Source of the DNA: an uncultured Lactobacillus sp.
GTDB lineage: Bacteria > Bacillota > Bacilli > Lactobacillales > Lactobacillaceae
Length of the DNA stretch: 39,293 nt
Direction of reading: 5' to 3'
Assembly (NCBI RefSeq): GCF_902491705.1
Contig: NZ_CABUIW010000015.1
Span: 1 to 39,293 of the forward strand
Shown here: positions 16,295 through 25,147 of the stretch, one piece after another
How the letters are laid out: the number at the start of each line of letters is the position of its first letter
How positions within the stretch are numbered: the stretch's first letter is position 1
The notes under the pieces: model-generated
Database searches by the model: none
The model's input: only the letters and a program-made list of their open reading frames with translations
What the model was told of the DNA's origin: nothing
Position numbers and translations under genes: made by a program

Positions 16295-17131
16295 TTGAAT
16301 AATCTAAATATCGAATCAATTAATATCTTTTTAGCCGTTAGCAAATTCCATAGTTTCAGCCGTGCAGGGGTTTACCTATATCTTGATCCTTCTACGGTAA
16401 GTAAGAAAATTCGCCAACTTGAAAAAGAACTAGGTCAGCAATTGTTCACCCGCAATACTCAAGGTGTTGAACTGACAACAGAAGGCATTAATTTTAAAAA
16501 TAATGCACAAAAATTATTATCTGACCTTGAAGCCTTAAATTTAAAGCCAGAAATAGGCTGGAACATCCTTCGAATTGGCATCCTTGATAACATTGCTGCC
16601 TATCACTATTCTAACTTAATTAGTGCACATTTAACCGAATTTAAGCATATTCAAATTTCAGTTAAAGGAATTGAATTAGTTCATCAATTTAATGAAGGAA
16701 AATTAGACGCGATCATTATTAATGAAGAAAATCATAATGATATTGAAGGCGAATATTTTGAAAATAAACTCTATCATGAATCCTTTGGAGTAGTCACTAG
16801 TCAAAAAAAGCTACTTCCAGATTCAGTTTCTTTAGACGATATCGATCCTTCTAAATTACTCATCGCGCCAAGATATTGTCCTATCAGCCAGCAATTACTC
16901 AGCATCTTTGATTCTGCAGAAGATATCAAACAGATTGGTCACACCAACACTCTTTTAGAAGTCGTAGCAAATTCCAATTATCAAACTATTCTTCCTTGGC
17001 AAATGACTCAAAGTCTAACCAAAAATGATTCACGTTTTCATGCTAGTAAGCTGGCAGACTTTCAACCACGCACTATTAGTCTATTTACTCGCAATAATGA
17101 TGTCCAGAAATTCTTAATTTCTCACCTATGA
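16295..17131 (+). CDS. LysR-family transcriptional regulator (TTG start)
   Basis: A protein of about 278 residues. The N-terminal helix-turn-helix (FSRAGVYLYLDPSTVSKKIR) is followed by a short, divergent effector domain. I chose TTG at 16295 because GAGGTG lies seven bases upstream and LysR homology begins there (LNIESINIFLAVSKFHSFS). The longer frame from 16223 would add a hydrophobic N-terminus unlike the family. It lies upstream of an MFS transporter on the same strand, which is its likely target. The 54-bp gap to the divergent NUDIX gene leaves little room for separate promoters. Confidence 0.8.
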   Translation: MNNLNIESINIFLAVSKFHSFSRAGVYLYLDPSTVSKKIRQLEKELGQQLFTRNTQGVELTTEGINFKNNAQKLLSDLEALNLKPEIGWNILRIGILDNIAAYHYSNLISAHLTEFKHIQISVKGIELVHQFNEGKLDAIIINEENHNDIEGEYFENKLYHESFGVVTSQKKLLPDSVSLDDIDPSKLLIAPRYCPISQQLLSIFDSAEDIKQIGHTNTLLEVVANSNYQTILPWQMTQSLTKNDSRFHASKLADFQPRTISLFTRNNDVQKFLISHL

Positions 17132-17143
17132 TAATCTCGCATA

Positions 17144-17221
17144 CCCCCTTAGGATGAATGATCAATTCCATTGTGCCATGTTTCATCTAAAATGGATTGA
17201 TGTAAACATGACTTAAGGGGG
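17144..17221 (+). promoter_or_regulatory. Long hairpin covering the ribosome binding site of the MFS gene
   Basis: Outer arms CCCCCTTA (17144-17151) / TAAGGGGG (17214-17221) and inner arms ATCAAT-T-CCATT (17161-17172) / AATGGATTGAT (17191-17201) form a 78-nt two-stage stem-loop. The 3' outer arm is the Shine-Dalgarno AAGGGGG of the transporter (ATG at 17230). In RNA the fold would hide it, so it may be a translational switch. It could also be a DNA operator. Confidence 0.55.
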
Positions 17222-17229
17222 ATTTTTAT

Positions 17230-18423
17230 ATGGATGAAACACAAGATAATTATATTGAACTGCCTACTTATAAAGTTATCTTCATGGCATTAAGTGTTGG
17301 TGTGATCGTTGCCAACATGTTCTATATTCAGCCAATTGAAACGTTGATTACTACAGGTTTTCATATTTCATCTTTAGTTACTGCCGTTTTAGCAATGCTT
17401 TCTCAAGTGAGTTATGCATTGGGACTTTTATTATTAGTCCCACTTGGGGATGCATTTAATCGTTATCACTTTTTGCAGATCATGGAATTAATCTCCATTG
17501 CTGCATTATTTTTAGCTTTCATTTCACCAAATGTTTGGTTGTTCGGAATCGCTGTAGTCATTATTGGTTTGACTTCTATTGGTGGACAGATCATTATTCC
17601 ATATATCGCTTACTTAACACCTGTTAAAAAGCAAGGCCCAATCCTTGGAGCGATGATCAGTGGGATGCTAACAGGAATTTTGTTTGCCAGAACTTTTAGT
17701 GGAATTATTGCCACAGTTTTAGGCTGGCACATGGTTTATGGAATTGCAGCTTTAATCAATCTTGTTTTATTAATTTTCATTCATCTTTGGGTGCCAGATG
17801 ATCCTAGAACGATTACTAGTAGTCAAAAATATGGTGAAATCATTGCAACACTTCCAAAATTATTTAAGAAGTATCGCTACCTTCGTGGTTCTTCACTTAA
17901 TGCATTCTGCATGTTTGGGATCGCCAACCTCTTCTGGTCAACATTAGCCTTCTTCTTGGTAAAATATTTCAACTATGATAGTGCTGTTGCTGGAAGTATG
18001 GGACTTTTAGGAATTGTTTCTATCTTTGCTGCACCATTTATTGGAAAAATGGTTGATAAATATTCACCCAAGACCAACATCTTAATCAGTTGGTGGTTCG
18101 GTGTGATTGCATATATCATCTTTGCGATTTTCACTCATTCGATTATTTTCTTAATGATCGGTATCGTCATCCTTGACTTAAGTACTCAATTCAGTCAGGT
18201 TACTAACCAAGCAATTATTCAATCATTAAGTAGAAAATCTAACAGTAGAAATAATTCTATCTTCATGTTCTCCTACTTCCTTGGTGGTTCACTTGGAACC
18301 TTAATTGGGATTAACGCTTGGAGTATGTGGGGCTGGTACGGTGTGATTATCTGTGCAGTTGTATTCTTAGTAATTGCTTTAATCAACTACTTCATCGAAG
18401 GCGTACCAGAAAAATTGAAATAG
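17230..18423 (+). CDS. MFS transporter, 12 membrane segments, probably an exporter
   Basis: A 397-residue major-facilitator protein with twelve predicted helices. The loop between helices 2 and 3 (PLGDAFNRYH) is a variant of the family motif GxxxDRxxR, and a second related loop is GKMVDKYSPK. The type resembles firmicute drug or metabolite exporters, but the substrate cannot be read from sequence. The tannin neighbourhood raises the possibility of a phenolic such as pyrogallol; this is context inference only. Its ribosome binding site is embedded in a hairpin (17144-17221), and the LysR gene upstream is the likely regulator. Confidence 0.8.
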   Translation: MDETQDNYIELPTYKVIFMALSVGVIVANMFYIQPIETLITTGFHISSLVTAVLAMLSQVSYALGLLLLVPLGDAFNRYHFLQIMELISIAALFLAFISPNVWLFGIAVVIIGLTSIGGQIIIPYIAYLTPVKKQGPILGAMISGMLTGILFARTFSGIIATVLGWHMVYGIAALINLVLLIFIHLWVPDDPRTITSSQKYGEIIATLPKLFKKYRYLRGSSLNAFCMFGIANLFWSTLAFFLVKYFNYDSAVAGSMGLLGIVSIFAAPFIGKMVDKYSPKTNILISWWFGVIAYIIFAIFTHSIIFLMIGIVILDLSTQFSQVTNQAIIQSLSRKSNSRNNSIFMFSYFLGGSLGTLIGINAWSMWGWYGVIICAVVFLVIALINYFIEGVPEKLK

Positions 18424-18427
18424 ATAT

Positions 18428-18462
18428 AAAAACAAAGATTTAGTCATTAAATCTTTGTTTTT
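18428..18462 (+). terminator. Intrinsic terminator of the MFS gene
   Basis: A 15-bp perfect stem AAAAACAAAGATTTA / TAAATCTTTGTTTTT with a five-base loop and a T-rich 3' end. Confidence 0.9.
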
Positions 18463-18467
18463 ATTTA

Positions 18468-18475
18468 CTTTAACC
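18468..18475 (+). promoter_or_regulatory. Candidate AraC half-site upstream of the araC-type gene
   Basis: CTTTAACCT differs by one base from the TTTTAACCT half-site found as pairs in front of both glycoside hydrolase operons. It lies about 75 bp before the regulator's start. A single copy fits weak autoregulation; it may also be chance in AT-rich DNA. Confidence 0.3.
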
Positions 18476-18549
18476 TTACTACTATCTAATTTATAATAAT
18501 TATATTAATATTGTTCTACTTTCAATCTATATTCAGTGAGTTGATCTTA

Positions 18550-19719
18550 ATGACATTAGAACTAAACCAAAATCAGACAATTGCTCTACTTAATTTATTG
18601 CATATTCCATGTAAAGAAATTAAATTGAGTGAATATAATAACTCAGAAAATCTTATTATTAAGATTAATAATAAGATTGCTAAAATTTTAAATTTAGATT
18701 TTGCCAATTTAAATCAACCATGTATTGTAAATTTTGATAATTTTATCATGGTATATATCCCTGCTGATTTTTCTAATAAATATATTTCAATTGGGCCTAT
18801 ATCTATTCATACTGCCGAAAATCAAATAAAAAAACAATTGCATGATATATTCTTAGATTTTGATTTAAATATTCAACAGCTTCCATATTTTTTAACCCAA
18901 TTTCAAAATGCCCCCTTGTTGACTAAAAAAGAAATTAGAAATATCATTTATACCATTCTTGATAGTAAACAACGAATTATCTATAAAAATGTTCATTTAA
19001 CTAAAAAATGGGTAGAAGATCAAATTCAAAATTCAAATCAATTTATAGATCATAACGATAATAGTATTTCTTTTATTGAAAAAGAAATATTCAATTTAAT
19101 ATTCTATGGTAAAGTTGAAGAAATTGAAAAGTTATGGCACCATCCTGAAAATAATCCTAAATTAAAAGAAAGCTTTGTAGACTACAATTTAAACTATAAA
19201 GAAATTGTCAAAAGTGCTTTAATGGTTTCAGAAATGATTGCATTACAAGCAGGAATTAGTAATCAAAAGGTTAAAAATATCACGCACAAATATATTCCAA
19301 TTCCGAATATTAGCGATATTCAAACATTGGCTAATTTATTACGACAAATATTCTCTGAATTTGCTTTACAAGTAAAGCTCAATAAAAATATACGTTCACA
19401 ATCATTAACTGTAACCAAGACTATTGATTATATAATGGATAATATCAATTTTAAATTAAGTACCCATCAAATCGCAAAATTTCTAGGTCTTTCAGATCAA
19501 TATTTAAGTCGACATTTTAAACAAGAAACTGGGAAAACAATTACTTCCTTTATTCATGAGGTAAAAACAAATCAAGCAAAATATTTATTGCATACATCAT
19601 CAAAGCCAATAACAGATATTGCTTTTGAATTAGGCTTTAGTTCTCAAAATTATTTTGAAAAAGTTTTTAAACAAGAAACTAATTATACACCTCAAAAATT
19701 TAGACAAATTATGCAGTAA
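18550..19719 (+). CDS. AraC-family regulator of the glycan-utilisation genes
   Basis: A 389-residue regulator. The C-terminal 100 residues hold the double helix-turn-helix of the AraC family (LSTHQIAKFLGLSDQYLSRHF and ITDIAFELGFSSQNYFEKVF). The N-terminal 280 residues are an effector or dimerisation region of no family I recognise. The ATG at 18550 follows a weak AGTGAG site; an in-frame TTG at 18511 is less likely. It faces the GH2-GPH-GH43 operon tail to tail. Paired TTTTAACC direct repeats in front of both hydrolase operons are its likely binding sites, so it is probably a substrate-responsive activator. Confidence 0.85.
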   Translation: MTLELNQNQTIALLNLLHIPCKEIKLSEYNNSENLIIKINNKIAKILNLDFANLNQPCIVNFDNFIMVYIPADFSNKYISIGPISIHTAENQIKKQLHDIFLDFDLNIQQLPYFLTQFQNAPLLTKKEIRNIIYTILDSKQRIIYKNVHLTKKWVEDQIQNSNQFIDHNDNSISFIEKEIFNLIFYGKVEEIEKLWHHPENNPKLKESFVDYNLNYKEIVKSALMVSEMIALQAGISNQKVKNITHKYIPIPNISDIQTLANLLRQIFSEFALQVKLNKNIRSQSLTVTKTIDYIMDNINFKLSTHQIAKFLGLSDQYLSRHFKQETGKTITSFIHEVKTNQAKYLLHTSSKPITDIAFELGFSSQNYFEKVFKQETNYTPQKFRQIMQ

Positions 19720-19755
19720 AAAGGGTAGAGAATTTTATTAATTCTCTACCCTTTT
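19719..19755. terminator. Bidirectional intrinsic terminator
   Basis: A 16-bp perfect inverted repeat AAAAGGGTAGAGAATT / AATTCTCTACCCTTTT with a five-base loop between the convergent AraC-type and GH2 genes; it ends two bases before the GH2 stop codon. Confidence 0.92.
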
Positions 19756-19757
19756 AC

Positions 19758-22178
19758 TTACTCTGAAAGCAATTCAACTTTTTGTGACAGATCATTATCA
19801 CTTTGCAAATTAATTATAATTTTTCCTTTTTCTGATGTGGTTCTAATAACTAACATTAATTGACCTAAATAAGTTTTTTGTTCTTCAAGATTAAATGCAA
19901 CTTCATTCATTGGATTACTGCTTCCAAAGCCCGCCAATGTTGCAGGACCACTAATATTAGCCTTGATTTTATGCTCTGGACATCTCACAACATTACCATC
20001 TTTATCAGTAACCGAGATTTTAATAAATGCAAAATCATTACCATTAGCCTTCAAAATAGTTCTATCAGCATTTGCAGTAATTTTGAGTTTTGTTCCAGCT
20101 GTTACTAAAGAAGTTCGATAAAGTTCTTTTTCATTTTCATCAACCCCAATTGCTGTTAAAGTACCAGGTTCATAATTAACTGGCAAACAAGCATAATAAT
20201 CTTTGGGTTTACTGATACCAACTAATTTATCATTCAAATATAACTTAACTTTATAAGCATCAGTATATACATCTATCCAAGTAGGTTTACCTTCTAGACC
20301 TGGATAAGACCAGTTTTCAATGCCTGTCGACCATTTATAATCATTAAATTCCACTTTTTCTTTGTTTGAACTTGGAACCTGACTAGCTAGATAAATTCCA
20401 TGCTTATGAGGATTCCACGAAAATTCAAATCGATGTATTTCTGGAGATATATTACCAATTAAATCTATCACACCACAATAATTGGTTAACCATGGATAAC
20501 CTCTATATACTTCTTCATTAAGTTTATGCATTTCACTACAATTTACTTCGCCTAAGTGATCCTGAAGGGTCCAAACAAAATTGCCAATTACATATGGATG
20601 CTTTCGAGCAAAATGCATACGATCTACAATGAAGCCGGCTCTAGTTTCAGTCCCCACAATCAATCTATCAGGATGAAGTTTGTGTAGGGTTTCATATTTA
20701 TCACCATAATAGTTATAGCCTGCCAAATCCAACTTTTCATATAATCTATTAGTAGCATCTTCATCTTCTTTTATTTGTTTATCTGGATAATTATTTTTAT
20801 TATTCGAATTTGGAATATTTGCGGCTGCAGACATAAAAATCTTCAAATAATGATTAAAATCTTTTTTCTTATTATCAGGGCTTCGCTTAATGAATTCGTC
20901 TTCTGTCATATTTAAATAGGGAGTATCTCTCAAATAAGAGGTCAACCAATGGACACTAGGACTTAAAATCGTAAGTCTACTTCTATCATATTTATGTATT
21001 TCATCAATGATGGCTTCTCCAACTCTTACACCTTTTAAACTACCTGCTTCTGGAATTTCATTTCCAATTGAATACATTAAAACACTAGGATGATTATATG
21101 CATCTTGGACCATTGCCTTAACATCGCCCTTAAAATGTTGCAAAAACTCTTGATTATATGGATTTAATCCTTTCAATCGATACCAATAATCAAACGCTTC
21201 GTCCATAACATATAGTCCTACATGATCACATGCCTTCATTAAGCTTCGTGCCATTGGATGATGGGATGATCTTATAGCATTAAATCCACTCTCTTTTAAG
21301 ATCTTTGCTCGGTGGAATTCTGTAGCTTCATTATTTACTACACCAATCACGCCATTATCGTTATGAATACATCCCCCTTTTAAGAAAACATGCTTTCCGT
21401 TTACAAACAAGCCCTTATTAGGAACGATTTTAATTTCCCGAATACCAAATTCAGTACTTTCACTATCAATCAATTTATGATGATCATCAAATAATAAAGC
21501 TCTTAATTGATATAAATTTGGATCGTCTGCTGACCATAATTTTGCGTTATCAATAATAATTTCTTTTGAATTAAAGCTACTATTAATCTTATGCTCTGTT
21601 GTTTCAGTAAGTAACTTGCCATCTAAATCAAGCACTTGAAATTTAAGTATTCCTGTTCCTTTAACTGAAACAGATGACTTGATTTTAGCTGGATTAATTT
21701 CTAATGTAGATACCTGCAAAGTCTGTGGTAATAAATAATTATTTTTACCAACATATAGGTGAACCGGACGATATATTCCTTCACCTGTATACCAACGTCC
21801 ATGATTTTCTTTTGGAACATCAACGATTACTTCAATTTCATTATTGCCAACATGAAGATATTTACTTAAATTTACAGTAAACGGAGTATAACCATACAGT
21901 TTCTTCTTTGCTTCTTGTTTATTAACTAATACCGTAGAATCACAATAAATCCCTTCAAATTCTAGTAGATAATCTTGATTTAAGGCTTCTTCTTTAATAT
22001 TTAATGTCTTTTTATAAGTACACTTTTTGCCTTCGAATCCTGCTAACAGAAAATATGTTTGCTGATCAGGATTTCGCTTGGTATTAATCATTGCATCAAA
22101 AGGTAAATTGATATTTTTTCCCTGATCATTATTGCTTCTATATAAAGTCCAATTTCTATTAAAATCTATTTCTTTCAT
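19758..22178 (-). CDS. Glycoside hydrolase family 2 enzyme (beta-galactosidase/beta-glucuronidase type)
   Basis: An 806-residue cytoplasmic GH2 enzyme without signal peptide. Domains in order are a sugar-binding jelly roll (1-150; GRWYTGEGIYRPV), an immunoglobulin-like domain, a TIM barrel from about 255 (FLKGGCIHND, FNAIRSSHHP), and C-terminal beta domains. The acid/base is Glu374 in SIGNE and the nucleophile is probably Glu511 in VGTE. GH2 members act on beta-galactosides, beta-glucuronides or beta-mannosides; the sequence does not decide. In this operon a beta-galactosidase or beta-glucuronidase acting on imported plant oligosaccharides fits best. It is the last gene of the GH43-GPH-GH2 operon, 15 bp after the transporter. 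Confidence 0.88.
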   Translation of the reverse strand: MKEIDFNRNWTLYRSNNDQGKNINLPFDAMINTKRNPDQQTYFLLAGFEGKKCTYKKTLNIKEEALNQDYLLEFEGIYCDSTVLVNKQEAKKKLYGYTPFTVNLSKYLHVGNNEIEVIVDVPKENHGRWYTGEGIYRPVHLYVGKNNYLLPQTLQVSTLEINPAKIKSSVSVKGTGILKFQVLDLDGKLLTETTEHKINSSFNSKEIIIDNAKLWSADDPNLYQLRALLFDDHHKLIDSESTEFGIREIKIVPNKGLFVNGKHVFLKGGCIHNDNGVIGVVNNEATEFHRAKILKESGFNAIRSSHHPMARSLMKACDHVGLYVMDEAFDYWYRLKGLNPYNQEFLQHFKGDVKAMVQDAYNHPSVLMYSIGNEIPEAGSLKGVRVGEAIIDEIHKYDRSRLTILSPSVHWLTSYLRDTPYLNMTEDEFIKRSPDNKKKDFNHYLKIFMSAAANIPNSNNKNNYPDKQIKEDEDATNRLYEKLDLAGYNYYGDKYETLHKLHPDRLIVGTETRAGFIVDRMHFARKHPYVIGNFVWTLQDHLGEVNCSEMHKLNEEVYRGYPWLTNYCGVIDLIGNISPEIHRFEFSWNPHKHGIYLASQVPSSNKEKVEFNDYKWSTGIENWSYPGLEGKPTWIDVYTDAYKVKLYLNDKLVGISKPKDYYACLPVNYEPGTLTAIGVDENEKELYRTSLVTAGTKLKITANADRTILKANGNDFAFIKISVTDKDGNVVRCPEHKIKANISGPATLAGFGSSNPMNEVAFNLEEQKTYLGQLMLVIRTTSEKGKIIINLQSDNDLSQKVELLSE

Positions 22179-22193
22179 TGTAGTATCCTCTTA

Positions 22194-23558
22194 TCATTTA
22201 CTTGCTTCTTCTCTCTTTTCTTTAATAGCTTTTTCAATCTCACTTGATTTCTTATCAAGGGTGTAAAACTTATAAACAAAAGCCGAAACAAGATATACAA
22301 TTCCTGGAATTAAACTGTAAGATAAACGAATCATCATTTCAGAAGCACCAGAGATACTTGTACCTGCGGAATACCCAACTAATGATAGAAGCAAACCAAA
22401 AATACCAGCCCCTAATGCTTGGCCCGCATTAACTGAGAATGTATTAATACTTGAAAGAGTACCTTCTAATCTTGGAATACCTTTATATTCGTTGTAGTCG
22501 GCCATTTCAATCAATAACAATGCGATTAAATATGATGGAGGTAATTGTCCAAAACCACAAATAATAGTACCTAATGAAATTAAAGCAATATTACTACCTG
22601 CGAAGAAGAGAACCACATAACCAATTGAACCAATTACATATCCCCATAAAATAATTTGCTTAGCTGAAAATTTCTTTAATAACTTAGGCATAAAGATCAT
22701 CAAAATCAAAGCAAACATTGAGAAGAAAGATGTCACACCCATAAAAGCAATGTCATGTACGATGTATTTAAAGTAATAAATTTGAACACCAAATCCAGCA
22801 ACAATACTGGTGATAAAATTGGCAATTACTATTACCCAAATATAAGGATCCGTTTTAAAAATCTTAAAAATATCTGCAAAACTAGCTTTTTCTTTATTCT
22901 TTTTAGTTTCAATATCAACATTATTGGTTTCTTTAATTGTTAAAAATCTAAGTAGACCAAATACTAATAAAGGAAGAGCAAAAATTGCAATTGTTATTCT
23001 CCAACCACGATCAGAAGTAGCTAAGTTTTTCATAAGAATCGGGAAAATAATACTAATAACTACAGAAAATAAAGTAGTAAAAATTCCAGAGAATGAAACC
23101 AAAGCGTTATAAGCAGATTTTTCTTTAAAAGCTCTAACTAAGTAAGGCAATCTACTTGCATTTAAAAAGCTTGTAAACACCCCAGCAACAAAGACATACA
23201 TTAATGCTACCCATACAACTTTAATCGTCATATTCCATTGAGCTGGTGTACTGTACAAAAGCCAAGTACATAGCCATAAGCCAACTAACGATAATTCCCA
23301 AGGACGACCTTTACCCATTTTCGTATGAGTACGGTCTACGATTACTCCCGCAACCAATTGAAATAGTGCAGCAAAAATTTTACTACACATAATAATGACA
23401 CCAACTAAAGCTGCAGACATATTTAATGTATCAGTACAATAAATATTGACATATCCCATTATTAATACATCAGCGGCAACTGACATACTACTGGAATTCC
23501 ATTTAATTTGTTCTCCAAGAGTGACTTTATTCTTCTGCTTTTCTTTTTTATCATTCAT
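22194..23558 (-). CDS. GPH-family (MelB-type) sugar:cation symporter
   Basis: A 454-residue transporter with twelve hydrophobic helices and the glycoside-pentoside-hexuronide family layout. Features are the N-terminal region before helix 1 (EQIKWNSSSMSVAADVLIMGY), the loop DRTHTKMGKGRPWEL, and a C-terminal KxxEIEKAIKEKRE tail without an EIIA domain. It should import an oligosaccharide or glycoside with protons or sodium, supplying substrates to the co-transcribed cytoplasmic hydrolases. It begins 2 bp after the GH43-like gene with a GGTAG ribosome site, so the genes are translationally coupled. Confidence 0.88.
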   Translation of the reverse strand: MNDKKEKQKNKVTLGEQIKWNSSSMSVAADVLIMGYVNIYCTDTLNMSAALVGVIIMCSKIFAALFQLVAGVIVDRTHTKMGKGRPWELSLVGLWLCTWLLYSTPAQWNMTIKVVWVALMYVFVAGVFTSFLNASRLPYLVRAFKEKSAYNALVSFSGIFTTLFSVVISIIFPILMKNLATSDRGWRITIAIFALPLLVFGLLRFLTIKETNNVDIETKKNKEKASFADIFKIFKTDPYIWVIVIANFITSIVAGFGVQIYYFKYIVHDIAFMGVTSFFSMFALILMIFMPKLLKKFSAKQIILWGYVIGSIGYVVLFFAGSNIALISLGTIICGFGQLPPSYLIALLLIEMADYNEYKGIPRLEGTLSSINTFSVNAGQALGAGIFGLLLSLVGYSAGTSISGASEMMIRLSYSLIPGIVYLVSAFVYKFYTLDKKSSEIEKAIKEKREEASK

Positions 23559-23560
23559 AA

Positions 23561-24961
23561 TTATCTACCAGCTTTCAAATCATCGTTTAATGACCATTCT
23601 GAATACCATTTAATTTTTGGATTACCTTCAGAATCAAATATTAAAGGTAACCAAACATATCTTCCATATTTTGTAGGTGTAGGTTGTGAGATAGGACCGT
23701 TTATTACTTGATTTCTTTCACTCCCAGTTACACATATGTCTTTATCATATAGTGAGGTCAAAACTTTTCTAATTAGCTCTGCATCCGACCTATTTAAAAG
23801 TTTCTCACCTAACCAACGATCAGCTAAAACTATATATTTGTCAGTATCTGGAATATGAAAAACCTTACTAAATTGACTATTAAAACTTGTTAAAGTCTCA
23901 TCATCAATATAAGGATCGCCTATACTCTTAAATGGTTTATTCCATTTTTCACTTACAGCACAATCTCCTTGATTAGGAACATAATTTGTCATACCACTTG
24001 AAAACATGTATTTTTTACCATTATGTTCAAAAACCGCAATGCCTTCTCGGCACATAAATCCTTTTAAGTTCTCATACTGTTTTGTAACTTTTTGTTCAGC
24101 TAACGTTAAATCTGAATTAAGCTTCAAAGTAAATACTCCAGCAGATTCTTGTGTAACAAAAAGCCAGCCATTATTATTTTTATCAACTACAATGTCATAA
24201 TCTCCTACTTTAATATCAAATGGACGATAGTTATCTCTTATTATCTTATATGGTCCTTTAATATTATTAGCTTCAAGAACAACAAAACATGCAGAACTAC
24301 CAGTGAGTTTAAGCCAACAAATATATTTGCCTTTACTATTCTTAACAATATGTGGTCGATCAATACATTTTTCTGGAAAGAGAGACGAATTTGGATCATT
24401 AAGCACGGGATTTATAATAAGGCCTTCATCGTTCCAATTATATAAATCCTTAGATGAATACATTCGAACACCCCAAGTCCAAATTGGAGTATTTGTATCT
24501 GTAAATTCTTTATTTTCTCCATACAGGTAATATGTATTTCCAACTTTTATAATTGCTCCAGCATGTGCTTGAATAGGTTCACCTTGCGTATCAGACCATT
24601 CTTTTCCTGGACGGAAACTATGATACAGATTTTTCTTTGGCTTTTTACTTTTTTCAATAGCTTTCGCCTCCCGTTCTTTTTCTATCTTTTGATACTGATT
24701 TATCTTCCGTTCATATAACTTATTTAAGTAATCTTTACTACTATAGGGCATCAACTCTTCTTTAAGTTTTTCTACATTTTCTTTATTTTCTGTCAACTTA
24801 GGGGCCATTTTTAGGACATCATTTAATGACATCCTGACTGATATTGCACTTTGAGCTGACATATCAACCAACCCTGGAAAATGTTTATCAACTATACTTT
24901 TAATTTTTGAATCAGTGTTAATTTCAGAAATTAAAAGATCTAATGCTGTACGTTCTTTCAT
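23561..24961 (-). CDS. GH43-like glycosidase with extra N-terminal helical domain
   Basis: A 466-residue cytoplasmic protein. Residues 1-45 hold a helical module (IKSIVDKHFPGL and VRMSLNDVLKMAPKL), which I recall as a C-terminal appendage on other firmicute glycosidases. A Lys/Glu-rich linker follows, and the five-bladed propeller starts at about residue 118 (FRPGKEWSDTQGEPIQAHAG). The signature WxDTxGxxIQAHxG with YYLYGENK resembles GH43 subfamilies such as 24, which contain exo-beta-1,3-galactanases. The ATG at 24961 has AAAGGAG six bases upstream. It is first in the operon with the GPH transporter and GH2. Its promoter region carries AraC-type repeats and a cre-like site. Confidence 0.82.
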   Translation of the reverse strand: MKERTALDLLISEINTDSKIKSIVDKHFPGLVDMSAQSAISVRMSLNDVLKMAPKLTENKENVEKLKEELMPYSSKDYLNKLYERKINQYQKIEKEREAKAIEKSKKPKKNLYHSFRPGKEWSDTQGEPIQAHAGAIIKVGNTYYLYGENKEFTDTNTPIWTWGVRMYSSKDLYNWNDEGLIINPVLNDPNSSLFPEKCIDRPHIVKNSKGKYICWLKLTGSSACFVVLEANNIKGPYKIIRDNYRPFDIKVGDYDIVVDKNNNGWLFVTQESAGVFTLKLNSDLTLAEQKVTKQYENLKGFMCREGIAVFEHNGKKYMFSSGMTNYVPNQGDCAVSEKWNKPFKSIGDPYIDDETLTSFNSQFSKVFHIPDTDKYIVLADRWLGEKLLNRSDAELIRKVLTSLYDKDICVTGSERNQVINGPISQPTPTKYGRYVWLPLIFDSEGNPKIKWYSEWSLNDDLKAGR

Positions 24962-25001
24962 CTTTTTTCTCCTTTCGATCATGGTTTAAATATACAGTTT
25001 G

Positions 25002-25015
25002 TGTAAGCGCTTAAG
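25002..25015. promoter_or_regulatory. cre-like catabolite repression site
   Basis: TGTAAGCGCTTAAG matches the CcpA consensus TGWAANCGNTNWCA at 12 of 14 positions and lies 41 bp upstream of the GH43 start, where the core promoter is expected. Glucose repression of the GH43-GPH-GH2 operon is inferred. Confidence 0.55.
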
Positions 25016-25023
25016 TTATAATA

Positions 25024-25051
25024 TTTTAACCAGACTTAATTATTTTTAACC
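25024..25051. promoter_or_regulatory. AraC-type operator: two TTTTAACC direct repeats, 20-bp period
   Basis: TTTTAACC occurs at 25024-25031 and 25044-25051, exactly 20 bp apart, upstream of the GH43-GPH-GH2 operon. The same pair with the same period is upstream of the GH3 operon. A two-turn direct repeat is the normal binding site of an AraC-type dimer. Confidence 0.65.
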
Positions 25052-25063
25052 TTAGTTGCTAAA

Positions 25064-25096
25064 AAAATAACGAAGCAACTAGTGCATCGTTATTTT
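25064..25096 (-). terminator. Intrinsic terminator of the GH3-GH43 operon
   Basis: Stem AAAATAACGA / TCGTTATTTT with an inner GCA/TGC pairing and a T-rich run on the minus strand. It separates the GH3-GH43 operon from the next one. Confidence 0.8.
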
Positions 25097-25147
25097 CTTC
25101 TAATAAAAAAGAATACATTTATTCAATATTATTTTAGAATCATTTAT

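Noticed and set aside
22755..23112. Plus-strand frames opposite the GPH transporter
   Set aside because: They are antisense to a clear membrane-transport gene, and their composition mirrors it; no start signals.
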